Source: Amphibalanus amphitrite
Taxonomy: Eukaryota; Arthropoda; Thecostraca; Balanomorpha; Balanidae
Length of the DNA stretch: 64,000 nucleotides
NCBI RefSeq assembly: GCF_019059575.1
Contig: NW_024881503.1
Location: 744,001 to 808,000 of the forward strand
Direction: 5' to 3'
This document shows positions 10,830 through 21,779 of this stretch, piece after piece. A program made the position numbers and the translations under genes. Within the stretch, counting starts at the first letter, position 1; every line of letters begins with the position of its first letter. The notes under the pieces were generated by a model. That model did not search any database. It was given only the letters and a program-made list of their open reading frames with translations, and was not told the DNA's origin.

Positions 10830-11036
10830 CTGAAACAAAGGTCAAGCAAAAAGCGGCAAACGACGTACACAAGGAATTTAGAAACTTGGTTTTTGAATAG
10901 CTAAGAAAGAAATTAAGTACCTAAGTTCCCATAAAAAGATCTAGCAAAGTTTCTGAATGGTCGAGAGCCCAAGCCTGTCATTCATTTGTTTGGCCCCTCA
11001 ACATGACAAAGTTTAGGCCAAATACGAGTACCTATA

Positions 11037-11223
11037 GTCTGGCAAACCAAAGAACGGATTTAAAGTGCAGCGGCCGTTGATGCATGTGCATTTATACCGT
11101 GAGAGGATATTTTCTCTCACAGCTTTTCACACGAATTTCTCCGAACAATACAATTCAAGTGATCAGGACACGTGCAAAGTGATTCAGGCGCTTTAACTCC
11201 GTTCTTCCTTAGGTTTGCCAGAC
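11037..11223. mobile_element. TA-flanked MITE, copy 1
   Basis: A 187-bp element with inverted ends: left GTCTGGCAAACCAAAGAACG, right (reverse complement) GTCTGGCAAACCTAAGGAAG, with similarity continuing into AACGGANTTAAAG. TA lies outside each end (11035-11036, 11224-11225), as in Tc1/mariner-type insertions. A second copy is at 17002-17200. Non-coding. Confidence 0.8.
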
Positions 11224-11225
11224 TA

Positions 11226-14200
11226 CAGTTGCTTCTTCTTCCATTATTTATCAAAGACGGTGCTTTAGCTAGGCGCTAGCATAAGAGTGCATTGATAAAT
11301 TAATAAGTTCAGCGGTGGTCAAGGCAACACCATTGTCCTGACAGATCATGTCCTTATCAGTGGTTTAGTCTTGCTGAGATGAGTGTATTGAAGCTTGTGG
11401 ACTTTAGTATCCTCTTACAATAGGCGCAATCAAATGTCATTGCTAAAGCTAGGCGGCCTTGGCCAAAATACATGTACGATCTGTTTGTAACCTCCATGTT
11501 TGGTAGAGGTAATCCAGGCAGAAGCATACGGATGGACATGTGAATCTGGGAAACGACCAGCTGCTAAGCTTTTATAGGATGGGGCTAAGAAAATCGACTT
11601 TTTTAATTGTGTGCATTTCGCTGGCCTTGCATAATAGGGGGGGTCTTAAATCACACATGTATACATTACATATAACACATTATGCATGTAGATATCAGAG
11701 TCATCACGGCCGAAGGCTTATGCCCCTACCAGCTGTTTTTTTTTGTGATCGCTCCGAGTGTTTCAGAGAAAGCGAGCTAAATTAAGCTCCCAGATTCCTT
11801 ACAACCTGCCCCTAAATCTCACATTTTCACATAGATCGCCTGAACTCAGGTCAGTCGACCAGCATTGCTCGATGGCCGACAGCTGGAATCGGAAAATGCG
11901 AAAACTGCTAATAAGTGCCAGACATGACCAGCTGCTTTCACAAACACTCGGAATCTTGGCCTCATACGTCGCTTGCCTAGGTAGTTTGACGGTTTATCGC
12001 TATGCCTGTCTTCACTATATACATTTGAGGCCATCAGAGTTCCGTTAAAAAGTGCAAAGAGTTGTAGAAAAGTCGAAAAAGTCACCAATAAAACCTGAAC
12101 TAGCCGCCCAATCAAACAATATTTGTGTTTGTTTGTTTCGTTGAGTTAGACTTTTTCGGTCTAACAAGACCATTACAGAGCCGGAAAGATGATTGAAATT
12201 TGGGAAAGGCATTCGTCTGGACGAGCACCCTGGTGACCCGAAGGGACTGAGCCAATCCGTTAAAACAGGCCACCCAACCCCGCTAACGGTCACCGCACCA
12301 GGCCACGGGCCTAATCTTGCGATAGAGCTACCCGCATGGGATAAAGCTGCCCGTCCAGCCCGGAACGAGGGGTGGAGGCGTGGTGAAGAATTTGACTATC
12401 CTGAGGATGGAAACGACGGAACGGAGGCGAATCAAACATTACGCAGCAGCCAGTACGACCTCCTAGGCTTAGACCAGCATCCGACCCTGCTCGGATTGAA
12501 CCTGTATTTGACTTTAAGTCAACACACACAAAAGTTAATAAAGCACACGGGAAGGAACCCTACTACTGAAGCTAGTGCCTACCAACGTGTCGTCTCATTA
12601 GAAACAAACAATGAAACAACAAAGCACTAAGTTATCCGATAACAACCGCAGACGTTAAATGTCAGAGAGCCGGTCTCCCGACGCCGCTCGATGGCTCTCT
12701 CCTGTTGGAGAGGAGGTGGTGAGCTGTCACCGCCCAGGCTTGTCTGACCTTGACCTTGAGCTATCCTTTCGCTGGGCCCCTCCGCGGTTAGAGCAGGCCA
12801 ACGCAGGGGATTCTCCAGGGCGAGAGAGCCGCCACTGCCGAGACGACTGGTGGGATTAAGGGGGCGGCTGGTAAGATATGTGGAAAATACGGAGGTCAGA
12901 AAGAATCACTAAACATGAGGGGTATAGGGTGGATGAGATAATGATTGGGATGGGTGGGACGTGTTTTGAGACTGATGGGATTATCTGAGAATAGAACACC
13001 ACAGAGCGTCGCATAAGCAGATTGGCTGAGAGCCGTAGCGCATATTAATTGCGGGACGATGCTGTTTGTATCTGAGGTTTGCTGCGCGCAGGCTTGCAAG
13101 ACTTTGCTGGGTGCCGTCAAAGGATGACGTCACAGGCCAGGGACGTGACCTCCCAGTTATTCAGTCTCGCAGGTCGACTGCAGTCTGCAGTGTTCGAACA
13201 GAGCTTCTGTGCCTATTTGAATCACGGTCAAACGTGGGGAGGTAGGATTTCGGGTAGTGCGCCAAGATTCATGTAGCAGAAAGAAATCTTGCAATGCGCT
13301 CAGATTTAACTCCCAAAAGGTTACAACAGCTAACCGTCACCCACGGGAAAGTGGGCACCAACAACACCACCCCCTGTCCCCCCACCATACATACAAACAC
13401 AAACATATTTACACAAGCATCAAACCACCAAAAGCATTACCAATTTCATAAGATCTGGCATCAGTAAGACATCAAGCGTATCAATGCAAAACGCCAACAG
13501 GGCCTGAGAAGCGAAGCACTGCTTTCGGTGACCTGTCGCCGCATCGGTATCGTGCATTAGAAGGAAATGAACAAATGGTACAGGACATCGAACATAGCCT
13601 ATCAGACTGTTCGGCAAGCAAAATTTGGGTGAAATGATCTTCTAATCTTCAAATATCATGCAGAAAGGATAGATGAATCGACAATAAACCGAGGAACTGA
13701 TTTTGTGGAGACGCATCCTGCAAACTCCATGCGAGGATCATTTGCAACTGATGCCAGTCGACTAAGAACCATGAACCACCAATCCCGTCGGATTAAAGGA
13801 GAATCCGGCTTACAACTAAACTTTCTGGCAACAGCTGTGGCTTAATGACTATGCCCACTTAATTTTAACGGCTTAGGTAACAGCTAAACCCACCGAATCT
13901 TCAAATCAGCTCCAATAAACAGAGCTTACAGGATTTTATCAAATAAACTTCCCTAAAGAAGAGTTCACAAAATGGCTTCACTTTTCATTTAATAGAAAGT
14001 AATAAAAAATGATTTAAAGACCGATAGATACGTCATGCAAACATAACTACGAACTTTTATGACCAGGTCAATTTGACCGGACAATTAACGTTGATTTAAC
14101 ATTTAGGTATTCACAAGTTTGTGCGAAGATGAGCTGCTCAGCTCCACATTCGTGACAATGGCATTTTCAACGCAGTGTATCGTTACCAGAACGAGAAGTT

Positions 14201-14390
14201 ACGATAATTTTCTTAGTTTGAACAGCAATGAAAACCCACTTGTTCTCAAATATCACGCAAGCCATCTAGATTCATCGTATCCATATGCATTGTGCATTTC
14301 CATGCACAGTGAATCTGTGCGGGCCTGGAATCTCTCATTTCGCAGCCTAGATACGAGTAGGTTTTCCCACAGCTAGGAGCCATAAAGCCG
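11226..14390. other. No gene recognised
   Basis: Three kilobases without a supported gene. Frames up to 145 codons (12193-12630) lack motifs and splice context. A consensus TGACGTCA occurs near 13123. Confidence 0.4.
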
Positions 14391-14579
14391 ATGTTATAAT
14401 GTGACAGAGGCTGCCTCCAGTACCCGCAGACTGGGGGTATGGCGCTGGCTGCTGCCTTCAAGGTTCAGAACATCCAGTTCCATGGACTGTAGATGGCTGC
14501 TACACTCCACCTTCCAGTGTATCCACTGACCACAGGCGTCAGCGCTTTACACAGTTCAGTGTTGACTGTTGGCGTCGAA

Positions 14580-14815
14580 AGTCAGTAGGAGCAGCAGCGA
14601 TTGTTTCCACAGTCCACACTGTCCACTGCCCAAATGTCCACGGACTGCAGGCGTTGCCGCAGCAGCGACCACTTCCCCAGCCCACAGGTATGGCGGGGGC
14701 AGCAACTGCTTCCACAGTCCACGCTGTCCAGTGTCCACGGACTGCAGGTATGGCGGCGGCGGTGACTTCTTTCAGTCATTCCACAGTGTCCACTGTCCGC
14801 GAGTTGCAGACGTGG
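14580..14815. repeat. Degenerate tandem repeat of TCCACAGTCCAC units
   Basis: Three diverged units begin with TCCACAGTCCAC-like sequence at about 14606, 14711 and 14779 and contain TGTCCACGGACTGCAGG and a GGCGG-rich tail. Spacing is about 105 then 68 bp. Overlapping frames on both strands are by-products. Confidence 0.7.
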
Positions 14816-15239
14816 CAAGACGCCGCCGGCTGCCGTGCGCTGTGCACGAGCTATGTGACCGGCCACCGCTTCTCTGAAGCAGTCGTGGCGTCTTCGCAGA
14901 AACGAGGGTGAGTGAAAAGTATGACATCACGCACATAGGTATCGTGGTTGAACATGATAATCAAAGTATCTAAAGAAAGTGTTATGCAACATCATGCGGG
15001 GTGAGATTTAGACATTCCACATTTCTCAGGTTAACCGTTACATTCGCGCGAGATATCATGAAATCGAGCTAAGAATGAAGGGATAAATGTTCGCTCTTTT
15101 CGAGAGCAATCGCACGGTTCACACTACAGATTTTTTACAATTCGACTTTACGACTAGCGTTTTTTTTTTCACTACTTTACAACAGTAAAGTCGAACAGAA
15201 CAGAACCCAACAGACAGAACTCGTAAAGGACATCCATCT

Positions 15240-15530
15240 ACGGGCGATCATTTTTCGAAATTAGCGGCAATAATCCTTGAGACAACAGAGCTGCAACCGG
15301 CGCTGGATGCTACTGGCTCGCAAGCATTGGTGGTCCAAAACCTCAGGGAGCGCGTTCGCCAGTGGTCTTGGGACAACGGGCTGCGCGGAGATAACTTGGT
15401 TCCGCTAACAATTAAACAAGCATATGAAAGTATCATGAAACGATTGCACAATATGCATAGCCCAGTGTATACCTGTGTGTGGTATCAGGTGTCTACGGAT
15501 AATGATACAGCCTTCGCATTATCCAGCAAT
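15240..15530 (+). other. Ambiguous open frame
   Basis: The frame from about 15270 reads through ELQPALDATGSQALVVQNLR and on to 15533. The helix-turn-helix-like spacing is faintly reminiscent of a SAP-type DNA-binding segment, but there is no confirmed start, splice site or partner exon. I would not call it a gene. Confidence 0.15.
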
Positions 15531-16069
15531 TGAGCGATGCTGCATTCAAAATTGGAAGCACAATAAAACACTAGCAAAAGGAACACAAAGCAAGCGAACG
15601 TATCAGTTTTGTGCGCCGAATGGCGCAGAGCACGAAGTTTTACCTACGCCGGTCCACTGGAGGTCAGGTTCACCGAAAGTGAGTGCACTGTGCATCAGAC
15701 CGGCACGGGTAGGGGAGCGCCCGCCGCCGACAACACGGCCTTCACTGGGTCAACGAGCCCATCCCGGCACGGTTTTCACAGTCATCTCATTGCTGACATG
15801 CATCTCATTGCTCCATTTCCAACATTCCAACGTGACATAGTTGTCAGCGCCACCGCTTGTTTTTCATGCAAGGTAAGATGATGGAGCTTATCAGACCACA
15901 CTCAGTAAGTTTCATTCGGCAGACCTGCAGCGTCTATTTTAGGCTGCTGAAGGGTGCCCAATGCACATAAAACACACATCTCTCCGTCGGAGACTACCCC
16001 TCTGTTCAGGATCGGCGCCCATCCACCCCTCGCTGTCCATTAGAACCATGCAGGGCGCCGTGACGGGCG

Positions 16070-16500
16070 CCACTTACCTGTTGCCGGAGCCGGATCCGCC
16101 ACCTCCGACGGCGCGCGGTCACCACTCTCTCCGTACACCACCTCCGCGCTCTGCCCGGGGCCGGGTCAGGTCGAGTCGACCGCGGCGGCCCGGGTCGGGT
16201 CAGGTCGGGTCGGACGCAGGCCGGCGCCGGCGCCGGCGCATGCACAGGCCGGCCGGCGCGCAGTCCCGGCCGGAGCTGCGGCCGCCGCCGCCGCCGCCAC
16301 CGGCCGGCCAGGTGGCCTTGGATGGTGGGCGGCCTCCGGCGCTCTCTCTCCGGCTCCGGCACTCTGCCGTGGTTTGGCGGCACCACGCGCCACCCTTGTC
16401 ACACCCCCCCCCCCCTCCCCGATCCGGGCCGGCAGCGACACATGGCCGCCACGAGAGAGGGAAATCGAAACCAAACACAACAAAGTGGCCGGCAAAGACA
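16070..16500 (-). promoter_or_regulatory. CpG island with strong minus-strand splice donor
   Basis: A GC/CpG-rich block containing a (CCG)n run near 16280. On the minus strand it ends in CAG|GTAAGT (exon end 16078, intron from 16077), a near-perfect 5' splice site. This is compatible with the first exon, possibly mostly untranslated, of a gene running leftward. Long open frames exist in several phases simply because stops are rare here. No TATA box or downstream exon was identified. Confidence 0.3.
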
Positions 16501-17001
16501 CGGGAGCGCGTAACTGGGCATCAACAGCAGAGCGCCACCTACATACATTCATCAAATGAAATAAAATGTTCCCAACATCGCGATGCACGTGTAAGGTCCA
16601 AATACGATACGGTTAAAAATATTTCTTGCCAAAATAAAACTATATCCGTTTTTCTGAAGTTCTACCCTCAATGTAAACATCTTGTTTTCAACACAGCACC
16701 AGATGTGCTGAGAGAATGAGTGGGAAAACTGGCTGGAGCACATTGTATTGAAGAGATGAATGACACTGTCAAAATGCCTTTTCAACACCAAGATAGATAC
16801 GAAAGTGTCATGCGTCGTACGATCGATAAATGGATACACTTATCATTCCCGACAAGTCTTATTTCTCAGGGGGTATAATTACCGGCAAATACAAAATGTG
16901 TATACGGCAAATAGGAATCATGTAAACTAATCATTTCTAGAAAGCTATTCAGTTCATAAATCATAAGAGCGCCAAACGGTTTTCTATGTAATTCACCTAT
17001 A

Positions 17002-17200
17002 GTATGACAAATCTAATAAAGAACGGAGCTAAAGCGCCTTGAAGCAATTAACACGTGCATTGAACGTTGGAGATAGCCCATTCTGTGCTTAAATTTGAGA
17101 GAAATTATCTCGGGCGTATTGGTATCGAAAGTTATCTATACAGACACGTGCATCAATAAAAGTTGCTCTTTAAATTCGTTCTTTCTTAGCTTTGTCAGAC
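17002..17200. mobile_element. TA-flanked MITE, copy 2
   Basis: A 199-bp relative of the element at 11037-11223: ends GTATGACAAATCTAATAAAG and (reverse complement of the right) GTCTGACAAAGCTAAGAAAG, both followed by an AACG and TAAAG motif. TA outside both ends (17000-17001, 17201-17202). Both copies share an internal ACGTGCAT. More diverged between its own ends than copy 1. Confidence 0.75.
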
Positions 17201-17274
17201 TATACCTAATCTCGTGCTGTGCTCAGCAAGATGTTTACAGTGAGGGTCGAACTTGAAGGAACGAACTAAACAGA

Positions 17275-17752
17275 TATCGTGACCATCCCACCTTGACATT
17301 AGTTTTGAGTTGAGATAGCCAAAATAGGGTCCCTGGCTTACACTTACCGGTTTGAGCACTCAGAACATCGAGAAATGCCTCAAATCAAAAATATCTAATT
17401 TCAAAGTTGCAGCACTTGGATTCAGAGAGGCTAATGCATTAGAATGCCCCCTCTGAATGTGTGACGTCAGCTGAATGTGAAACGTCTAACGATTTTAAAT
17501 ATTTTGCTAACACGTTTGGTAGCACGAGGTGGTATATGTCGCTTTGCGCGCAACAAGTGCCGCTCTTTCAAATGAAGTCGCTAGAAACAGCGGAGATGCC
17601 AAAAAATAAACAAAAGTAAAAGTCTAATATCTTGAAAACCGGTGAATATTTTTCGATGAAATTTGGTAGATATTCGTTTTCGCTCTTTCTGAACCGAGCG
17701 ACATCACTTCCATGTCAATTCATTAACCTTTTTTGAAGGTGGGAGGGTCCCT
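17275..17752. mobile_element. T2-like MITE, degraded copy
   Basis: The right end reads (reverse complement) TTAAAGGGACCCTCCCACC. The left end, GACCATCCCACCTTGACA, has lost its outermost bases. The left ~40 bp continue into TTTGAGTTGAGATAGCCA, also found in the right end of the element that ends at 50160. Length (~480 bp) matches that copy (~497 bp). Ends of the form TTAAAGGRR with TTAA targets are known from T2-family MITEs in Xenopus; the relationship here is by end sequence only. Confidence 0.7.
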
Positions 17753-17756
17753 TTAA

Positions 17757-18500
17757 GTAAGCATTCCCAGTGATGAGGAATTATGATAGACTGAGAACGC
17801 AACATCAACCTAGCACGCTACCTATGTAGGTATTTATGCTATACTATCATCATCAACCTTTTTTTACCACCACCACCCTACTATTTTAAACCACCCTCTA
17901 CTCTCCGAGCGGCCCACACTGCGCAAACCGCCGTCGAAGGACACCGGCTAACGGTCCTTCAGCCCACGCGGCAGTCACGTGACCTTTTGTCCCCACTCCG
18001 ATGAATTTCTAACTGTCTAGGGGAGGCAGGGGTACGGCAAGGATTCGTCCTATTGCCTATAGCGGGACAGCTAGCTCCCCAGCATATTTTATTGAAAGCT
18101 GTCCCTGACGCCCGCGATCCGCGGTGTGCCTCCTTCTGCCACTTATTTTTGCCATTATCGATAATTGTTTAACCTTCCCAGGCCATAAAATGAGAATGAA
18201 GAACACCTTTTGGAAACAACTAAATAGTTACCCTTTTATAATTAACGACTAAAAACAAATAATTACAAGGATCACCCCATTATCACAATGTAAGATTTCT
18301 TATTGTTTCAACTTTCAGTGGAACATGTTTTAAACGTCATGTTCACCAGAATGCAGAACTCATAAAATGTTCGACGTATGCTCCAAGCAACAGCATGATT
18401 TTCCGTTTCAAAATTGGTAACCGATAACCGACACTACGGAAGTCAGAACACTTTTTCTCCTATCAAAAGGCTACAATTTAAAAGCTCCACTAAAAAGCTC
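17757..18500. other. No gene recognised
   Basis: Mixed AT-rich spacer; nothing supportable seen. Confidence 0.4.
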
Positions 18501-18870
18501 TACTGTAGCTCAGCTAGGCCGCCTCAGCTCGTCCAGCTTGGTGAGCTCTGCCGCTCAGCTGGGCCGACCGCCGCTCGCACCGGGCCTGGAGGCTGTGCTC
18601 CCCTCCCCCCCCCCCCCTCCCGGCATCTGTCCCCGACGGCTGGCCTTGGAGCGCCGTCGTCAAGGTCAGTCCGACTGTTTTTGCAAACATAACCTCCGCG
18701 CCCGCCGAGCCGGCCGGCAGCAGGAGGCGGGCGTCCACGGCCAGAGACCACGCCCACGGGCGAAAGGCCACGCCCGTGCTGGCGAATGGCCACGCCCACA
18801 GACGGAGACCACGACCACTGGCGGGAGACCACGCCCACGGGCCGCCGCCGCTGAGAGGTGATGGCTCAGA
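18500..18870. other. CpG-rich island
   Basis: GC-rich sequence with a long C run near 18605 and an array of CCACGCCC boxes at its right end. The open frames on both strands lack domains. It could be a promoter of an unidentified gene. Confidence 0.35.
18749..18845. repeat. Array of five CCACGCCC (GC/CACCC-box) units
   Basis: Units of about 20-22 bp beginning CCACGCCCACGGGCGAAAGG at 18749 repeat to about 18845, each with a CCACGCCC or close variant (one is CCACGACC). Such sites match KLF/Sp-type zinc-finger binding motifs. As a tandem array it may be only a minisatellite, or a homotypic binding cluster. Confidence 0.6.
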
Positions 18871-19369
18871 GATGGTGTCTCGATAGCGGGCCGGTGAAGG
18901 CCAAGGTCATGAGAGAACGCTGGAGGCCCGCCACCGGCCGCGGTATCCCAGAGAGGCCGCATGCTAACGGAACATCCCGCCGTAGAAACGGCTCCCCACT
19001 GTCCGATCGGGAGAAACTGGGAAGATTTACGGCCTGATGTGTGAGTGGCAAGGACGAGGAGAGGTGAAGATGTCAGACAATTCCCATCCCGCAGAGGGCT
19101 TCCCTGTCCTGTCTCCTACTGAAAGCGAAAGGTCCGGCCGTAAGGCTAACACCGACCGCTGGAGACGAAATGTGTTTATCCTTATTGTTCTTCATCGGAT
19201 AACTGGTGAGAAACGTGGAAGCCTGTACCTGTAGCGTATTACAATTTTTGTGTTCATTTTCATCGCTTTAATTCTCGAAGTAGACAAACTGCTTTCATAA
19301 AGCACTTGGTAGAGAGTGGTCGGCACTTCCATCGCTGTATTTAAGAGCCAGAAAACTTAGCTGAAAACA

Positions 19370-20095
19370 GCTACTAGATCATCCTCGACGGCCAGTCGGC
19401 CACCACAGCCATTAGTTCATCGAGGCGATCGACCTTGCAAGAGAGCACGGGGTCGACCTCCCCACTCTTCCACCCAAGCTTCCACTCCACTGCAGCCACC
19501 ACACTGAAGCCCCTGGATGGGACAATGCTGAAGTCGCTGAAGAGCGCCTACAACACTGCGACAGACACATGGATGAGGTCACATCCAGGAAGCCGGGTGA
19601 CAGGATATGACGTGGCTGAGATCTTCGCCAGCGCCTACGGCAAGGCGGCAACGATGGAGAGAGCCATCAGCGGATTCGAGGCGTCGGAATCTAGCCTTGT
19701 CAGATGCACTTCACCGAAGAATACTTTCTGGCGGCACAGCTCACAGAGGAAAAGCGCCTCCGAGTAGACCAGGTGAAAGAGCCCACGGTTTCTCAGGAAC
19801 AGACGGCTCCGCCCCAGGAGACGCAGGATGATGCAGAAAAATCTCGGGAGGATGCGGGCAAAGGCAGCCTGCCGACACAGATCGATGAAGCAGCGTCTTC
19901 TTTTCAGGAAGCACGATCTGAAGCTGATGAAGCCCGGGAAGAGGCTGGTGAACACGAGGCATTGGAGACGCAGGCGACTGGAGCTGCAGTTGACACAATC
20001 GCTGGGTGTCAACGCCGAAGGGAGAAGTGTGAAATGCCGAAGGGAGAAGTGCGGAAAAGAAGCCGTCGCACAGTGGGGATTTTTCCGATCTAGCA
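19370..20095 (+). pseudogene. Decayed pogo-type transposase, C-terminal part
   Basis: The frame near 19377 reads IILDGQSATT, like the LLDGHxSHTT segment around the second catalytic Asp of pogo/Tigger transposases. After a frame change, 19480-19690 reads LKPLDGTMLKSLKSAYNTAT and later VAEIFASAYGKAATMERAIS, matching the PLDVSFFKPLK...AxxxVAxLFNxAYxKxAT region of the family. A second frame change leads to FTEEYFLAAQLTEEKRLRVD and then a Glu/Ala-rich tail ending near 20093. The N-terminal DNA-binding part and first catalytic Asp are not seen. Its 3' end is interrupted by an inverted-repeat element beginning at 20069. Inactive fossil of a cut-and-paste transposon. Confidence 0.75.
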
Positions 20096-21773
20096 CCTAT
20101 TTATTCGTAGAGGGCAAACCATAGGTAGAATTGTAGCCAGATTGTGCACAGATGTTGGCTGGTGTGTCCTGGTGAGAATTTTACCTGTAAATGTGCATAA
20201 TCAACATAGTATAGGGGGTTCAATTGGACCCCCCGCTCAGCCGTTTGGCCCCTGATCAAGCTAGAGCTTCGCGGAAAAGTCAAGCGTGTTACGAAATTAG
20301 GCCGAATATATCCAATTTCAAAGTCCAAGGTCATAAGCTGACTTTCCAAGTCAGTTTAATGACCCAACTAAAGCTGGGAAATCGAGACCTCTTGAAACTT
20401 CGCAAAGTTAGGGTGTTACGGGGTATTTTGGGGTGCTGATCACGAATTTCATGTTAGTTTTGATCACAGACGATGTCTTTATGCATTTAGGCCAGGTCGG
20501 GTCAGGTCACGTTAGATCAATTAGTAGGCGTCCTGCCGGCCATCCATAGAAATGTCACCTACTACTGATAGCTTCGTAACATGGAACGAAGGCACTAGAA
20601 CTACTTCGTAAATATTCAAATGGCTGCTAAAATCGAAATCAGCACCAAAAACTACCCTAGAAACAAGTAAAACTCCAAAAAGTGAACCAAGGTCATCAAA
20701 AGGTCAATGACCTTGACTTGACCTTCACGTGACCTTGACTCCCACCATTATGCATGGCACCAACATCACTTCACATATTTGAACGTTTAAAACCACAAAA
20801 AGACTGGAAACCGCGGATAATGTGAGCTGGCATACGCCGAATCGCGATTCCGGCCAAACATGGTCTCGAGAAATATGCCACAGGTCAAAGGTCAGTTGGG
20901 TCAGAGTCATGAAATTTTTAGGTTAGATGTAAAATTGATGATCTCGAGGGTACCGAACGTTTCGGCGCGATCGGCCGCTTTTTGCGCGAGTAATTTGCGG
21001 AAAACCATGGGGTTTTATCCGACCCCTTCCCCCTCCCCCTCCCCACAAGTGCGATGGTTAATAAGGTTACGGTATGTATAATTTACGCTTGTCATCCTAT
21101 TCCTAATGAATGTGTCTCAGAAAATATGCATCATATAAATCACCAAGTAAAATTATCCGCCTATGTCCGGAACATACCTATATCGTGCTGTTTGCCCTAG
21201 CGCTCCTCGAGTGGGGTGTTAAGATACTCTAATGTGAATATTCCGTGTTCAGGCAAGTTTCGGCAGCCAAACTAGGCGTTGTCTTGTGCAGAAGAAAGTG
21301 GCGAATTCGATAGGATATATTTCGGAGTGGAAAAGTGTGGAGAACATTGTTGATTTCCTACATTTATTTAGAATACCATTCCTTCAATATGGTGTCTGTA
21401 AGGGTTTTTTTTTGTAAAGGGCATTTTTGTGACCTTAGTAAGGTTGTGGCATACTTTCTGTTTGCCATTCCATTCCTAATAAAGGTGCCTTTCAGACGAT
21501 ATGCAACTTTAAGACCTCGCAAGATTAAAACCAACAGGACAGGACAATGAAATTGAGCTATACTTTCGGGCCTTGCTGAGCCCATTGAGTGATCACGCAT
21601 GAGTGTGAACTTTGGGCGCATTTTTCCTAGTTTTGCTGTGGACATACAGATAAAACAATTCCATATATGAAAAATTCAGACACTTCTTAGCCCTACTGAC
21701 ACAAAAAGTAAACAAAAATCCAAAAAATATTTTTTGAATTAATAGGCGCTAGATCGGAAAAATCCCCACTGTG
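20069..21773. mobile_element. 1.7-kb inverted-repeat element carrying an AGGTCA repeat
   Basis: The left end CACAGTGGGGATTTTTCCGA continues to about 20100 and is repeated in inverted orientation at about 21735-21773 (~40 bp, few differences). CGTCG flanks both ends (20064-20068 and 21774-21778), consistent with a 5-bp target duplication, although the flanks are also nearly palindromic and could be part of longer ends. It lies in the tail of the pogo-type transposase. Most of its interior is occupied by AGGTCA-family copy A. No transposase ORF. Superfamily unassigned. Confidence 0.65.
20213..21061 (+). mobile_element. AGGTCA-rich repeat family, copy A
   Basis: About 850 bp, collinear with the reverse complement of 24892-25769 over its whole length. 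Shared landmarks in order: TTTGGCCCCTGATC, CTAGAGCTTCGCGGAAAA, GGGGTGCTGATCACGAAT, GTCGGGTCAGGTCA, AGGTCAATGACCT (20701-20713), GCATACGCCGAATCGCGATT, AGGTCAAAGGTCA (20882-20894), and GCGATCGGCCGCTTTTTGCG. The right end, read in reverse, starts TTAACCATCGC, close to the TTAACCCTCGCCGG end of its relatives. The left end has lost that motif. Non-coding. Confidence 0.85.
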
Positions 21774-21779
21774 CGTCGG

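Noticed and set aside
12193-12630. 145-codon plus-strand frame
   Set aside because: No recognisable motif, no splice or promoter signals, composition close to background.
16006-16719. Arg/Pro-rich frames of up to 252 codons
   Set aside because: Low stop density in a CpG island; no conserved motif. Only the splice donor and island are reported.
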